Shown here piece after piece: positions 1-11,575 of a DNA stretch of 64,000 bases. Made by a program: the position numbers and the translations under genes. Every line of letters starts with the position of its first letter. The stretch's first letter is position 1. Origin of the DNA: Przewalskia tangutica (Eukaryota > Streptophyta > Magnoliopsida > Solanales > Solanaceae); the NCBI GenBank assembly GCA_029844215.1, contig CM056728.1, positions 5,606,001-5,670,000 of the forward strand. Reading direction: 5' to 3'. The notes below the pieces were generated by a model, which worked only from the letters and a program-made list of their open reading frames with translations, was not told the DNA's origin and searched no databases.

Positions 1-2593
1 CGAAGCCTGTCTTGCCCTCGACCCGTGCCAATACACACGTCTCGATCGAGTCATCTCACGACTTGGCACGCACGCCCTCTCGGTGCCATGTGCATAGCCT
101 ATATCGGCCAGTGCCGAGGCCAAATACGACCATCGACACCCATCCGCCCGACGCCCGTCATGGTTGAATTCCAAGGGGGTTACACCTAGCAACTAGGGTG
201 TGAATACAGTGGTGGCTGCTCAATCCGCCATCACTGCTTAAATTGTATCTATTGCTTTATTGAATGTTTTAAGTCTGGTCTCCTTTACTTATTGTATAGG
301 GGCAAATTTCGTATAAGACAACTCTCCTACCCTTTTTAGTCGTTGACATAATTCGCAATACAAAATCACCAGATGTGCCGCTAGCAAATAATTTTCCCAC
401 GTATATCCGTGAAGAGAAAAAAAGCTAAAATATTTCATTATCTCTAAATTTTGGCTCAAAACAGACAATTCCTTTTGCATAGAGCACTAATAATCTACAT
501 TCTTTGACTAAATTCTACATTTTCAATATAACCCTAACAGCCATTAGATTTTAACGGTTTATCTTTGAACCATCTAACGCAGAAGATAAGAGAGAGAACA
601 TCTCATTCGATTTTGTTCCAAGATATTTTGCACCAAAATCAAAAGATTGCAAACCATTTAGAGCTTTTTCTCAACATTGAATGTCATTAGAACTTTTTAG
701 GCCCAAAGGGATATTTCAATTTTCGCAAGAAATTGTGGACTTTATATACAATGGTATATGAGGTTTAAAAGCAGGAAGTGGCTGTCCACCTTTGAACGAG
801 AAAGAAGGAAAGCTTGAGCATATGTTTTTGGTCCAATATTAAGAAAAAGACTGCATTTTGATTGTTTTGGTTCGTGATCATAAAAAACCAAGCTTCTCCC
901 TGTCTAAGATATGCATTCTAGTAGGAAACAAAATATGTGCTATATTCCAGAAAGAACTATGAAACGTTACATTCCTAACATGATGGAACCAGAAGGCATT
1001 TTGCTGTGTCAAATTTAAATAGTATCGATCCTGCATCTATAGACGTTGCTATTGCAGAATCAAGAAATCGACAAAAAGATGAATAGTCACAAACAAGCGT
1101 CTAGACTACTCATCACAACTCCATAATGAAAAATGAATGTCGAAATAACACTATGCTGAAAGCTAAAGATTAGTAAACATGACTTTCAAAAGCATAAAAG
1201 GAGCTTCTCTTAAGTTTGTGTCCGCATAATCCTTTAAATGAAAGTAGACCATTTTCGGACAGAACAAAATGACGGCAAATCCGAATTATAAACACAAAAC
1301 TAGCATTTATTATTTAATAGAAGTTTGTTGAAATCAGAATATTACACAAACATACTACAACAAAATTCTCAACAGCAGAAAGTTGTCTCGAGTGTGAAAT
1401 GTTTCAAGACTCCTTCCAAAAAAACACCCCATTCATTGTAACTCTGGGCTTGCTTTGCTAGGGAAGGAAAAGAATGATCTGCTCCTATTTCATCGACCAA
1501 TCTCCACTTTCGTGATAATAGCCCCATTTTATTCTTGAAAGAAAGAAACAACAGAAAGTACATGAAGATCGAATTGGCCACTAAGCCACAAATCATACAA
1601 CTGAGCCCGTTCTTGGGATAGACTCCTACAGCTGGAGGCATTCAATAGCACAACTTAGCAGGAAGGGTGTCAACACCTCCTTGGTCCATGCTTCTCAGGT
1701 CGCTAATTCGCTCAAAGATGTTTGTAGGTACCCTTGGGAAAATCAAATAGCTACTCCATCTAAATCATCCTTATTAAATACACAAAGCTATACATCCTAT
1801 TTTCTCTGTTCACACCATAAGTTTCCAAGTCAATAGCTACACCAGCTTGGCCAACAAACAGGCCATCATCACACCCCAATTTTATGTAACGTAAAACCAA
1901 AAGGAGAAGTGGATTCATGGGAAGAAAGAAATTCCTATAATTGAAACATTACCCATCTCTAAATTCTTCACTCCTCTGAACTTTTAAAAGATGCAAAACT
2001 AACCACACAGTGATTCTTTTCTCTACCAAAAACACTAAAGGGTTGAGGACCCAGCTCAAGCAATCTGAAAAGATATAAGATCCTTTTGTACTGTGGCTAA
2101 ATAGAAAGATTCCAAACTAGATGGTCATTCTGACCAGGACACTAGCTAGTGAGCATAGAAATGAGAACATATCTTAAATTTTTTTATGTGCCACACCATC
2201 TAGATGCACCAAAAACGTCAACATTGGCACCACGTGAAGATGCAGGTGTGCAAGCGCACACATTCAAAAAACAGTGTCAGCCGACTTGAATTAATGGGGC
2301 ATGCTAGATTTTTCAAAGAAGCAACACTCACCTGAACATTTCAACCTACCTTAGCAGCATTTTGCAGAAGCATCCATTCGCCTCTATAAAAACATTCACA
2401 TAGTTCACATTAATCAAAGCTTCAAACTGGAAAACCCCTTTAAGTAGCAGATGGCAAGGAGAAAAAGAGTATTGCTCAGAGTAAGTGAACAACCTACCTC
2501 TCAGTCTCCAGCTAAGGGAGTATATCATGGATAACTAATTTAAAAACCCTCCCACCACATATTTTTAGTACATAGATTTTGTTCCGCTGAAAT
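1..2593. other. no recognisable gene
   Basis: The first 240 bases are richer in G+C than the rest and read like decayed retroelement or satellite sequence, but nothing in them can be named. From 240 to 2593 the DNA is AT-rich and non-coding in appearance. A 90-codon open frame on the minus strand at 1369-1641 has no family I recognise and no splice context. The part next to 2593 is probably the 3' untranslated region of the TAF15-like gene that ends at 2594. Confidence 0.4.
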
Positions 2594-3364
2594 TCAGTAG
2601 GGGCGTGAGCGGTTTCCACCATGATAGTTTCTGTCTGGACCAGAGCCATAGTTACCTCTGCGCCTGTCACCGCCATAACCACCTCGACCACCACCCCTAC
2701 AATCAATAAAAAAGATCAGCATAAACTGTCCACATTATCATTCTACTTAGAGATATTTTACTCAAGTGGACAAAATATTCACTCTCAGAGTTCAAAATAA
2801 ACATTTAATTACCCGACCTTATCTTGACTCATAAACAGAATGTAACCATCAGACTAACGGATTAGACATTTTGCCCACTTTAAGCTTTAAAAAATTAATA
2901 ACAAAAAGAATACAAAGCGATATTTTGTTGGAGAGTGGTTACAAGAAGAAAATGAAGGAACCAGGCGAGCGGAAAAATTGAGGTATCAACGGAAGGATAG
3001 GTTGCAGGTGCAGATAGACTGAAGATTAAATGGGTAAAAATGTTTAAAAATACTACTCACTTAAGCAAGTATGATAGATAATATAACACACTGTTAATTT
3101 GACACATTTAGTTTAATCAATAGTCATGAACATATTCTGAAAATCCATTTGGACTGATTCTTCAATTGTCTTAACAACATGGCGATTTCGCAAGTTTACA
3201 AATATACCAAAATTATAAATTTAATTATCCATCTGTTCAAAGCATCTAGATGTTGTGGAAGATCATACTCTTCCGATCTAATATTCTTAATATTATGTTT
3301 ATAAGATTTAAAAATATTCATTATGAATTCTGAACAATATCTAGATATACTCTTTGAATCCATG

Positions 3365-3650
3365 GCTCTGATACCATTGTAAAGGCCTAAGGCATAGGCC
3401 TTTAAGGATCTTTATAAAATTAGATTAAAAATTAAAAATTAAAATTTAAGGGAGATATATAATAACGGGGGTTAGTGCCAGATTGGTGTAACCTGCGCTT
3501 ATAGCAGAGTATTAGAAAGATCACTTTATTAGCATTGAACTTCACTGTTAGGAAAATAAATTGAACTTCGTTAAAAAATTTCCACCAAAAATTCCAATGT
3601 AGGTTGGCGCATCCATCCAGACATCTCACCCGTTCTTACAAGATCACTAG
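3365..3650 (-). mobile_element. LTR with tRNA-iMet primer binding site, fragment
   Basis: On the minus strand the sequence TGGTATCAGAGC (3365-3376), the usual retroelement primer binding site matching initiator tRNA-Met, follows a segment ending in TTTACA. That segment begins TGTAAGAACGGG near 3649, so it has the TG...CA form of a short LTR of about 270 bp. No partner LTR or coding domain is visible on the far side. It is either a truncated element or a TRIM-like element, in the large intron of the TAF15-like gene. Confidence 0.55.
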
Positions 3651-4736
3651 TTACCACCCAGTCAAAATTTGCAAATAATACTTGCAACTTCAATTAGAAA
3701 ACTTCACAGCAAGTAAACCAAAGGACAATCAGTACCGGCAAGAACGACACCCATGATTGCTCAATCTTGTAAATTTTGAATGAAACACAAAAAAGATTAT
3801 TGTTTCAAAATATTATGCAGCTTGCTTTGTCAAACCTAAACCATAATGTTCAACTTGGAAAATATTACGGTCTTCATAGGCATCTGTGTTCTACAATAAT
3901 GGTCCAAAAACCCAACCACTTGTAGGGTACTCAGACTAGAGCCCAAAAAAAGGAGGGGAAAGGGGAGGGGAGAATGAGCTATTGGCTGTTCCACCAAGTA
4001 GAGACAACTTCAAAACCATCAAACTGTACCAACTAGCAAGTAGACACTCCCATAATCTAATCAAAGACATCTTAACTCCGCATGCATGCCAAGGCACGAG
4101 TAAAAGATTTTGTATTCTTAAGTGGTGAACAGTAGCAAGAAATGGAAGTCATGTGAAATGAAAGAAGATAAATTCAAAAAGAAGATTGAACAAAGGATAA
4201 CACTATATGAAGTCGTAACCTCTGAAGTCGTAACCTGGTGAAAATATTCATGGTTAGCAGGTAAGGCATTTAGTAAATAAGGTCAAAAGAATCATTTTAC
4301 TATAGTTTTTTACTATTAAAAAAGCCTCGAGCAGAGTGCGCTGCAGAAGGATCTTCATATGATAAAACTGCATCCCCTTTGTTATTTCCTTTTTCATCTG
4401 TGTATAACCTTATGCTCCACGGCCACTGGTCCTTGTAGCCTCGTTTTTGCTTGATTCTCGCCACCTACATATTAATGTGAAGGCATCATCCAAATGCATA
4501 GAATAACAGCTAGTCACAAAATCAATCACTAAATCGTGATGATCAAGACAATAGTTCTATATTTCTATGATCAGTAAGAGACAAAACATCAAAATACTAA
4601 GTATACGACATGTTATCTCCGTGCTCCCAAGTACTAATACCACAGTGAACAGCATGGAGTTGTGAAGTAAAGAAAATAATGTACTGCTAACAGGAAAATG
4701 AATCTGAAACGGAAACTATAACCAAAAGAACTTTAC

Positions 4737-5425
4737 TTGTCCGATGCTTCCAAAAAGTTCTTGGAGTTCTTCAATGGTGACATCAGGAGGCAAATTTGAG
4801 ATATATATTCTGGAGTTGTCACAAGAATCTCCACAATGCTCATCACACTGATTCACCTTCACTGGAGCCTCACCAGGAGCACTGCCATAACTACCTACTT
4901 CTTTTCCACGACCACTGTTATATTCCCCACCATATCTTTCTTGTGGGCCGCCCAGACCACCACCACCACGGGCATCAGGTTGTATATTCCCACCATAGCC
5001 ACCAGTGCTAGCATGTGAAGGAGGATATGATGCAGGTCCGCCGCTGTAACTTGCAGGCGGAGGAACTACATCAGGGGCATAGTCTGGGTTTCCACCGTAA
5101 GTGTTGGACGGTGGTGGATAATTGCTATCAGGGCCTCCATAAGATGGACGAGCTACTTGAGGACCATGACCAAAACCACCATCACCTCTTCCCTGATTAC
5201 CAGAATACAAGCCATGTCTATTGCTTCCTCCACTCCCTCTATCATAATTATCGTCTCTTCCCCCTCGATTATTTGCATATCCCCCATCATTCCCACCTCT
5301 ACTGTAACCGCTACCACCTCTTCCACCACGATCATTATTACCCCCAGGCAAAGGTTCACCACATTTATTACACTCGACTCTTCGAGCAAAGTTCAAGTTT
5401 CCACAACTACACCCAGATATGCCAG
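4737..5425 (-). CDS. TAF15: TAF15-like exon: ZnF_RanBP2, Gly-rich region, RRM start
   Basis: This is the largest exon of the TAF15-like gene. The acceptor is probably the AG just before the codons for CGNLNF, so the ATG at 5438 is an intron codon rather than a true start. The donor is CAA|GTAAAG at 4736-4735. In order it encodes the zinc finger, about 140 residues rich in G, Y, S and P with RGG-like steps, an acidic/Cys linker (QCDEHCGDSCDN) and RNP2 of the RRM (IYISNL). No stop or frameshift interrupts it. Open frames on the plus strand opposite it are shadows of its skewed composition. Confidence 0.8.
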
Positions 5426-5439
5426 AATTAGTACACACT

Positions 5440-6239
5440 AGACAGGAAACTAAAATAGGTATAATTCCATAGTTTAAATGAGATATTAGGTAATTAAACC
5501 CAAAAGAATATAACTTCCATACTGATACTTCACAGAACTCTATAGAAATTGAGAATATATCATGCTGGATTCAATTGTGAGGTTAATCTATCCAGCTAAA
5601 CTCCATAGAAATTGAGAACTCTATAGGGTTTGATTAACTATTATCCATTTGATTGAATGTATCTGCCTAAAGACAAGAAGCGGCTTCACTTCCAATGTTG
5701 ATAAACCAATCAAACCCTAGGTTCAAATATACCTATGTTAATCATACCTTTTAACAAGGGAATTTTACAATTGAGTACAAAAGCTCTCTAAAAAAAACTA
5801 TTCAATATTAAAGTTAGTAGTTTAACAATAACAACTTAGCACAACTTAGCTAAAGGTATTAACTTTTTGGAACATCCACCTCCATATACTACAACTAATA
5901 AATCAAAACAAATTGTTGATCAGGAATAAAAAAAACAATTTCATAATTATTACCCAAAAAACTAAAATTGGGTTGTGTTCGCCAGATTCCATCCATCTTT
6001 CAGGACAAAATAAGCAAAGTATTGAAAATCGTATTTACTCTTTCTACATGTCTCTCGGTTTTGATATGTTTAACTTCAAAAACACGGAATTGAAAGTTCA
6101 AGTCCTATGATTACTTCAAAATCCTTAAGGAGAAGATCAGAAAATCACACATCACAGTCCATGAAAAAGCGACGATGAGGAGGTCTCCTTGGAAGATCTT
6201 GACCTAGGTGTAGTTATTGTAATAGTCTTGGACACATTC
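5440..6239. other. AT-rich spacer, nothing recognised
   Basis: This stretch should contain the N-terminal exon of the TAF15-like gene if that gene were complete. I see no Gly-rich coding sequence in any minus-strand frame. It contains two short near-repeats of a phrase around ctccatagaaattgagaac (about 5540-5620) and nothing else. Confidence 0.35.
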
Positions 6240-6830
6240 GTGAAGTATGTTATTCTCTCCATTGTGACCTTGAGGAGGAAGTTTATATGGAGCAACCATC
6301 TGATTTTGTTGCTTAGGGAGAGTCTAACCTGATGTGTCGATTGTGTCGGTCACTTTATGGTCTGAAACAGTCTCCCAAAGCCTGGTTTGGATTCAGCACA
6401 ATAATTCAAGAGTTTGGCATGACTCGTACTAAAGATATCAACAGCCTGCAGTATTTTCTAGGTATTGAGGTTGCTCAATCCAGATCAGGTATACTCTCCG
6501 GTGATATTATTATAAAATTTGTGAAGTCAAGTGATCAGCTTGCAAATATTTTTCACCAAGTCCCTCACTGATCCTCGTATTAATACATATGTAACAAGCT
6601 CGGTACATATGACTTGTATACACCAGCTTGAGGGGGAGTGTTAGAATAGAAATGGGATTTCATATTTAGTATTCTACTAGGAAAACTCTTGTAATGTAGA
6701 ATATGAATAGAATTTCATATATAGTATTCTACTAGAAAAATGATTGTAATGAAGTGTCAATAAATAGAGCTCTGTGTAATCATGTAGATACAACAATTCA
6801 ATAATATATTTTCTCTCATAATTTCTCACA
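6240..6830 (+). mobile_element. Copia retrotransposon 3' fragment with LTR
   Basis: Internally deleted copia remnant. Degenerate reverse transcriptase is visible (DLEEEVYMEQPSDFV, then SLYGLKQSPKAWF), broken by a stop. It then jumps to the RT segment SLQYFLGIEVAQS and on to the 3' end of the RNase H region (SSDQLANIF). A polypurine tract AGGGGGAG at 6631-6638 precedes an LTR starting TGTTAGAATAG at 6639 and ending near 6830. The LTR holds two diverged copies of a roughly 60-base phrase (gatttcatattta / atttcatatata). No 5' LTR is present. Confidence 0.75.
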
Positions 6831-7551
6831 GACGGAAAACTTCTTTTTTTATAACCAAGAAATTCGCGAGGTTCAATGGCGCACGGTTCAAAATTCGATG
6901 GATAATGCCCCCACCCTTCTCTACTTAAATATCAGGCATGTGGCTATGGCAGGTTTGAAATTTTGGTGTGCGTATAACCCTCACATCACGTGTTGTGCTC
7001 ATACCGCGCCCAAAGCCCTAGGGACTTACAGTAAAACCTCTATAAATTAATAACCTTGGGACCATGAAATTTTATTAATTTAGAAATATATTAATATATC
7101 GATAAATTAATATTTTATTAATTAAAAGAGAGACTTTTTAAATTCAGCAAATTTAGTACATATATATTGAAAATAAATGAATTCATATATGTTTCATTAA
7201 TTATATCCATGCATCAACCAATTCTTTGTAACTAATTAAATATATTCATGTATATTATCAATTCATTGTATACAATTAACTATTATATTCATGGACGCAT
7301 GTATCAATTCATTGGAATTACTTAAATAATGTATACATGTTTACATTAATTCGTTGCACTTAAATAACTATTATAGCCAATTAAATATATTCATGCATGA
7401 TGAATGAAACATATACTATATAAATCTCAATATGGAAATAAAATAATTCATAACACCCAACCATGTCTTCTCATCTAAAAGGCATCGCAAAATCATCCAT
7501 GAATGATCAAATGCGTAAAGCATTATGTGAGTATAAGAGAGATCATCCCAC

Positions 7552-9789
7552 ATGCACTCAAAAAGATTTACAAGAGTGGTTGATGAAAAATATCGTTTGA
7601 AAGTTAGTCAAGGTACAATATCAAACACTCTCAAAAGATCATCGGAGTGCCTTTCAGCCAACTTTGAGAAGGGTGGGGATATTAAGCGACACAAATCGGC
7701 GAAATATCCAGATATGGAGAAGATTCTTTATGAATGGTTTCTTCAGTACCAAGATCGAGTCAACATGACCGGAGAGCTTATTTTGGAGAAAGCAAAGGAT
7801 ATAATGAAGCTTTTGCATCCTCAACACCCTCCTGAACATCAATTTTCTCAAGGTTGGCTTGAAAAATTCAAGGTAAGACATGGTATTAAATCATTTCGTC
7901 GTTTTGGAGAAAGTGGTTCGGTTGACATGCAGGACATGGAAATGAAACTGGAGGTAGGGCTGCACAAAAATCGGTCCGGAACGAACCTGTTCGGACCGAA
8001 CCGGACCGAGAAATTCGGTCCGGTCCTCATAATTTGAGTTTTCGGTTTTCGGTCCAGTTCTGTTCGGTCGACGATTTTTTTTTAATAATTATTATATATA
8101 TTATATATAATTCCTAATATTGAATTATATTATTCCTAATATATATTGAATTATATAATTCCTAATATATATAATTCCTAATTTTCTAAATTCTTAATAT
8201 ATAATATATATAATTCCGGGTCGGGTTCCGGGGCCCGGTTTTTTTTTTAAATTGAATTTCCAATACTTAAATTGACATTTTCGGACGCGGTGCCACAAAA
8301 TTTTTACGTTGAAATCTATTGTACATCGCGAGATATTTAGATTTGAAAAGGGGGAAAATGTAACGATTTGGGGAAAAAGTGAAATTGAGGGGCAAGATGG
8401 AAGTTTTTGGAGAAATCGACGGAATCAAACCGCTTCAGCAGTTTGTCCACCCCCGTATCGAAAAAATACGCGAAATCAAAAAAAACATTAGGTAAAACGG
8501 ACGTCCGAGCGCAAAGTTATGACCATATAAAGTTTGATCAATTTACAACCTATATTTGATATGTCAATACGTCCGGCCAAGTGGGGCCGGGGGGACTGGT
8601 GGATCGGTGCATTCGTCCAAAACCGGACGACCGAATGACTGGACCGGACCGCGAAATTGGTCCGGTTTCTGGCCCTAGTCTGGATTTTCGTCTTCGTCCT
8701 GGTCCAGTTTTAACCTTTTGTGCACTCCTAACTGGAGGCTATAAGGGAGAAAATAAACCAATTTCCCATGAAAGATGTTTTTAATTTGAATGAAACAGGT
8801 CTGTTTTACAGGTTACAAGTTGATCACTCTCTTGCAACCAAGCAACTTGAGGGAAGAAAAAAAGACAAAGAGAGGCTTACAATTGTTATTTGTTGCAACG
8901 AGGATGGTTCGGAAAAAATTCCTTTATGGATTATTGAAAAATATGCAAAGTCACGTTGCTTCAAAAATATCAACATGAGCAGCATCAATTGTCATTATCG
9001 TGCCAACAAGAGGGCATGGATGACTAGTGTGTTTTTTGATGAATATGTTCGCTGGTTTGATCACAAAATGAATGGCAGAAGAATCTTGTTGATGGTTGAC
9101 AATTGTCCAGCCCATCCAAAAAATATTGAAGGGTTACGGAATGTTGAGTTATTTTTTTTTGCCACCTAACATGACATCAAAGATTCAACCATGTGATGCA
9201 GGAATAATTAGAGCTTTCAAGATGCACTATCGTAGGAGATTCTACAAAAATCTACCGAAGGTCATGAGTCAGCTACCTAATCCTGAAAAGATTAATGTTT
9301 TAGATGCCATCAATTTTGCAGTCTCCGCTTAGACAACCAATGTTTCTCAAGTGTCAATAACAAATTGCTTTCGGCACTGCAAAATCCGTTCAAATGAAGA
9401 AATCTCAAGTGAGACAAACTTTGAAGAAAGCTTACATGAGCTTGAGAATATGGTCAAGGATGTTGGTTATCACAATGAAATGGACGTCGGACTATCCGGG
9501 TGAAAATGATGAATGTTCAATGGTTCAAAGTTTAGAGAAAATTGTTGCTGATGTTATTGAAGATCCTACTAATGATGAAGCTGGAGATGATTCAATATCG
9601 TTGGAACCAGTCACGAGAAAGGAGGCTTTGAGCGCGACAACAACTCTTCAAATTTTTTTGTTGCAGCTAGAGAACTCGACACCGAAACTCTTGGCTGCAT
9701 TTAAAAAAGTTAGGGATGAAATCCAATTAGATTTAAATTTTAAGAAAAATCAAGTAACAATAGATTCATATTTTAGCAAATTACCATAA
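7552..9789 (+). pseudogene. pogo/Lemi1-like transposase, interrupted
   Basis: Transposase of the Tc1/mariner-pogo group, which cuts and pastes at TA. The N-terminal part (7552-7954) has a CENP-B-type DNA-binding domain (KILYEWFLQYQ, then FSQGWLEKFKVRHGI). After the nested insertion, 8739-9167 carries the DDE_1 core with first Asp in NLNETG context and second Asp in LLMVDNCPAH. A T-run near 9150 shifts the frame, and the third acidic residue lies in QPCDAGIIRAFK in another frame (9096-9332). A stop follows at about 9330, then an acidic C-terminal tail (9394-9789). At least one insertion, one frameshift and one stop make it inactive. The true start may lie upstream of 7552, since a near-ATG region at 7463 precedes it. 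Confidence 0.85.
7955..8730. mobile_element. hAT-type non-autonomous element nested in transposase
   Basis: Inserted in the pogo transposase with an exact 8-bp target duplication ACTGGAGG (7947-7954 and 8731-8738). Terminal inverted repeats are TAGGGCTGCACAAAA and, reversed from the other end, TAGGAGTGCACAAAA, a hAT-like pattern. The inside carries many copies of a TCGGTCCGGACCGA-like phrase near both ends and AT-rich low-complexity sequence between. It has no coding capacity. Confidence 0.85.
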
Positions 9790-9988
9790 TATTTATAATT
9801 GTAATATTTATGAATTATTAATTTAGAGTTTTAATGGGACCTAATATTTATAAAGGGATTTTTCGAAAAATTATTATCTTATCGAATTTGATGATTTTTT
9901 ACAAAGGCCCAAGTCGGGACCGGAAGATTTTATTATTTTAGAGAATTTATTAATTTATAGAGTATTAATTTATAGAGGTTTTACTGTA

Positions 9989-11301
9989 TATGGAAGAACT
10001 TATAATTGACATTCCAACAATGCGACTTAACATTTGAATACTCCAATTTCAATTTATCTTAAATTATTAATGAATATATTCCAAGTTCCATACTCGAATT
10101 TTATGAAATAATCCCCTAGATGAGAAATATGGCATTGCAATTGTTGTATCTCACACTCATATATACATATACGTTTGGTGTAGCCATCATTTTATTGTGT
10201 AGAAAATTCTTTTTATACGTGAACTTCAATTGAATAGAGACAACACAACATTATGATGAATCTCGTTTGTCTTGGGGAGTAGTATTCCGACGAGTATATA
10301 AAAAATAAGGTTCAACATTTTCTAAAAGATGCAAGAATAAATATTTTGATACGTGTGATTATAGTCATAATGAGCAAACTGTAAATCAGAATGAGCAATT
10401 GCGTGGCCAAAACAAAAGGCTAGGTTCAAGATTGAAAACAAGAAGCCTATAAGATGTTCACCCATGCTGAGTATATTTCAACCAACCTTTACATATGCAT
10501 CCGAATGGAAACTCATTTTGAAAAGGAATGATATGTAAAAAAAAAAAGGCAGCCTGTTTTCAAGGCCAACTCACACTGCAACTCAATAACTTTACCGCTA
10601 CTCCAAGCTTCTTCGTCGGAAGGAATGATATGTAAAAGAATTAATAATCATTCACAGACTTAGTTTATATCAAACACAAACTAGCTACTTGTTAAGTTAT
10701 ATGTGCAACCTCAAATGGATTGGCGAGCTATGTTGCTCGAACTCTTCAAAAATGTTGTCGCACCCGTATCAGATTCTTCAATGATATACTACTTTTGGAG
10801 AATCCGACACACACCCGTCGATAATTTTGAAGAGTCCGAGCAACATAGCTGGCGAGGAAGTTTACGGTAGTACATGAAGGAAAAGTGGGACATGCACAAG
10901 ATTATTCCTTTCTTTAGTTACTGAATCTCACAAGCATGAACATAGAGAAACAGAAATATTATCAATTAATAAATTTCTCTTCCCTCCCTTCTTAATTAAA
11001 GAGATTGACTAAAGCGATGTGTCACCACTTTTAGAAAAACCACTATGAAAGGTTTCACATACCAAGCAACACTCAGGATACATAAGTATATAAATACTTA
11101 TACAAGAGTACGAAAGAGATGGAGCACTCAGTAAGTACCCTCTTCTAGAAAGCAAACAAGACGAGAAGGGAACACAGTAATATTTGTATAGTGAGGATAT
11201 GAACAATTGATAGAAACAAGGAGCTTTGTTTTAAAGTTCTAAGTAGTTCTCCTTGCTATTAATTCGACCAATGGAATATATGAGGAACAGGTGTGACTTA
11301 C
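9989..11301. other. spacer with one MITE
   Basis: Apart from the foldback MITE at 10727-10849 I see no gene or repeat here. This is where further exons of the LRR gene ending at 11302 would be expected, and none are visible. Confidence 0.4.
10727..10849. mobile_element. short foldback MITE
   Basis: A 123-bp near-palindrome. The left arm GCTATGTTGCTCGAACTCTT is matched in reverse complement by the right arm with one difference. Both sides are flanked by TGGCGA (10721-10726 and 10850-10855), a likely target duplication. The arms contain the CCGACAC / GGTGCG-like phrases typical of a common Solanaceae foldback element. Confidence 0.75.
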
Positions 11302-11575
11302 TGGTTTTGGTTCAGAGAAAGAACCATAAGACTCTTTCGAGAAGCTAGCCCTTCCCAGCTTAAGGAATTATCCATAATTTCATTTCCATTCAGAATTAAT
11401 TTCTGGTAAGCAGAAAGAATACTAAAATAAATTTCTGGTGCAAACAAGTAAATAAATAGCAAGTTCAATGAAATGCAATGTAGGCAACTCTTTTTTTTTT
11501 TAAACCTGAAGAGCAGTCAAGCTATTAATCGCGGCTGGAAGATGCTGTAAAGAGTTGTGGCTGAGATCAAGGACT
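11302..11575 (-). pseudogene. LRR protein, two exons only
   Basis: Two minus-strand exons joined in phase encode intracellular-type leucine-rich repeats. Exon 11575-11506 reads RVLDLSHNSLQHLPAAINS and ends CAG|GTTTA. Exon 11402-11302 starts after CCAG and reads KLILNGNEIMDNSLSWEGLA through VLSLNQN, ending at GTAAGTC. The LxxLxLxxNxL spacing fits plant PIRL-like or LRRC40-like proteins involved in protein binding. Neither upstream nor downstream repeats could be found within several kilobases, so this is probably a gene relic, although missed exons cannot be excluded. Confidence 0.7.

Larger units (their letters stand above)
2594..5425 (-). pseudogene. TAF15: TAF15-like RNA-binding protein gene, incomplete
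   Basis: Plant TAF15/FUS-type proteins are TFIID-associated RNA-binding proteins of the nucleus. Four pieces are visible on the minus strand. The main exon (about 5425-4737) holds a RanBP2-type zinc finger (CGNLNFARRVECNKCGE, with the usual Cys pairs), a Gly/Tyr/Pro-rich low-complexity stretch and the RRM start (RIYISNLPPDVTIEEL). Exon 4464-4314 continues the RRM (VARIKQKRGYKDQWPW ... YEDPSAAHSARGFFN), and both joins keep phase. A short piece from 4234 reads on as SYDFRGYDFI and then meets a stop at 4203-4205. The last exon, 2696-2594, encodes a Gly/Arg tail ending in NRSRPY, as in the family. I could not find the Gly-rich N-terminal exon or the exon for the usual NVAMAEK region, so this is a decayed copy or one with diverged exons. 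An LTR fragment lies in the large intron. Confidence 0.75.
7029..9986 (+). mobile_element. pogo-type DNA transposon (Emigrant/Lemi1-like)
   Basis: The element is bounded by perfect 24-bp terminal inverted repeats, beginning CAGTAAAACCTCTATAAATT at each end, and by the TA target duplication (7027-7028 and 9987-9988). The TIR matches what is known of the plant Emigrant MITE and its autonomous partner Lemi1. The subterminal regions repeat TTAATTTATAGA-like phrases. Inside are a CENP-B-type helix-turn-helix and a DDE_1 transposase reading plus, interrupted by a hAT-type insertion at 7955-8730. Full length is 2958 bp. The ends look intact enough to be recognised in trans, but the coding frame is broken. 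Confidence 0.9.

Noticed and set aside
1369..1641. 90-codon minus-strand frame
   Set aside because: No recognisable family, splice context or promoter; kept only as a note.
4796..5441. Several His/Ser/Thr-rich open frames on the plus strand and a Val/Met-rich one on the minus strand
   Set aside because: They lie opposite or out of frame with the Gly-rich TAF15 exon and reflect its repeated codons, not separate genes.
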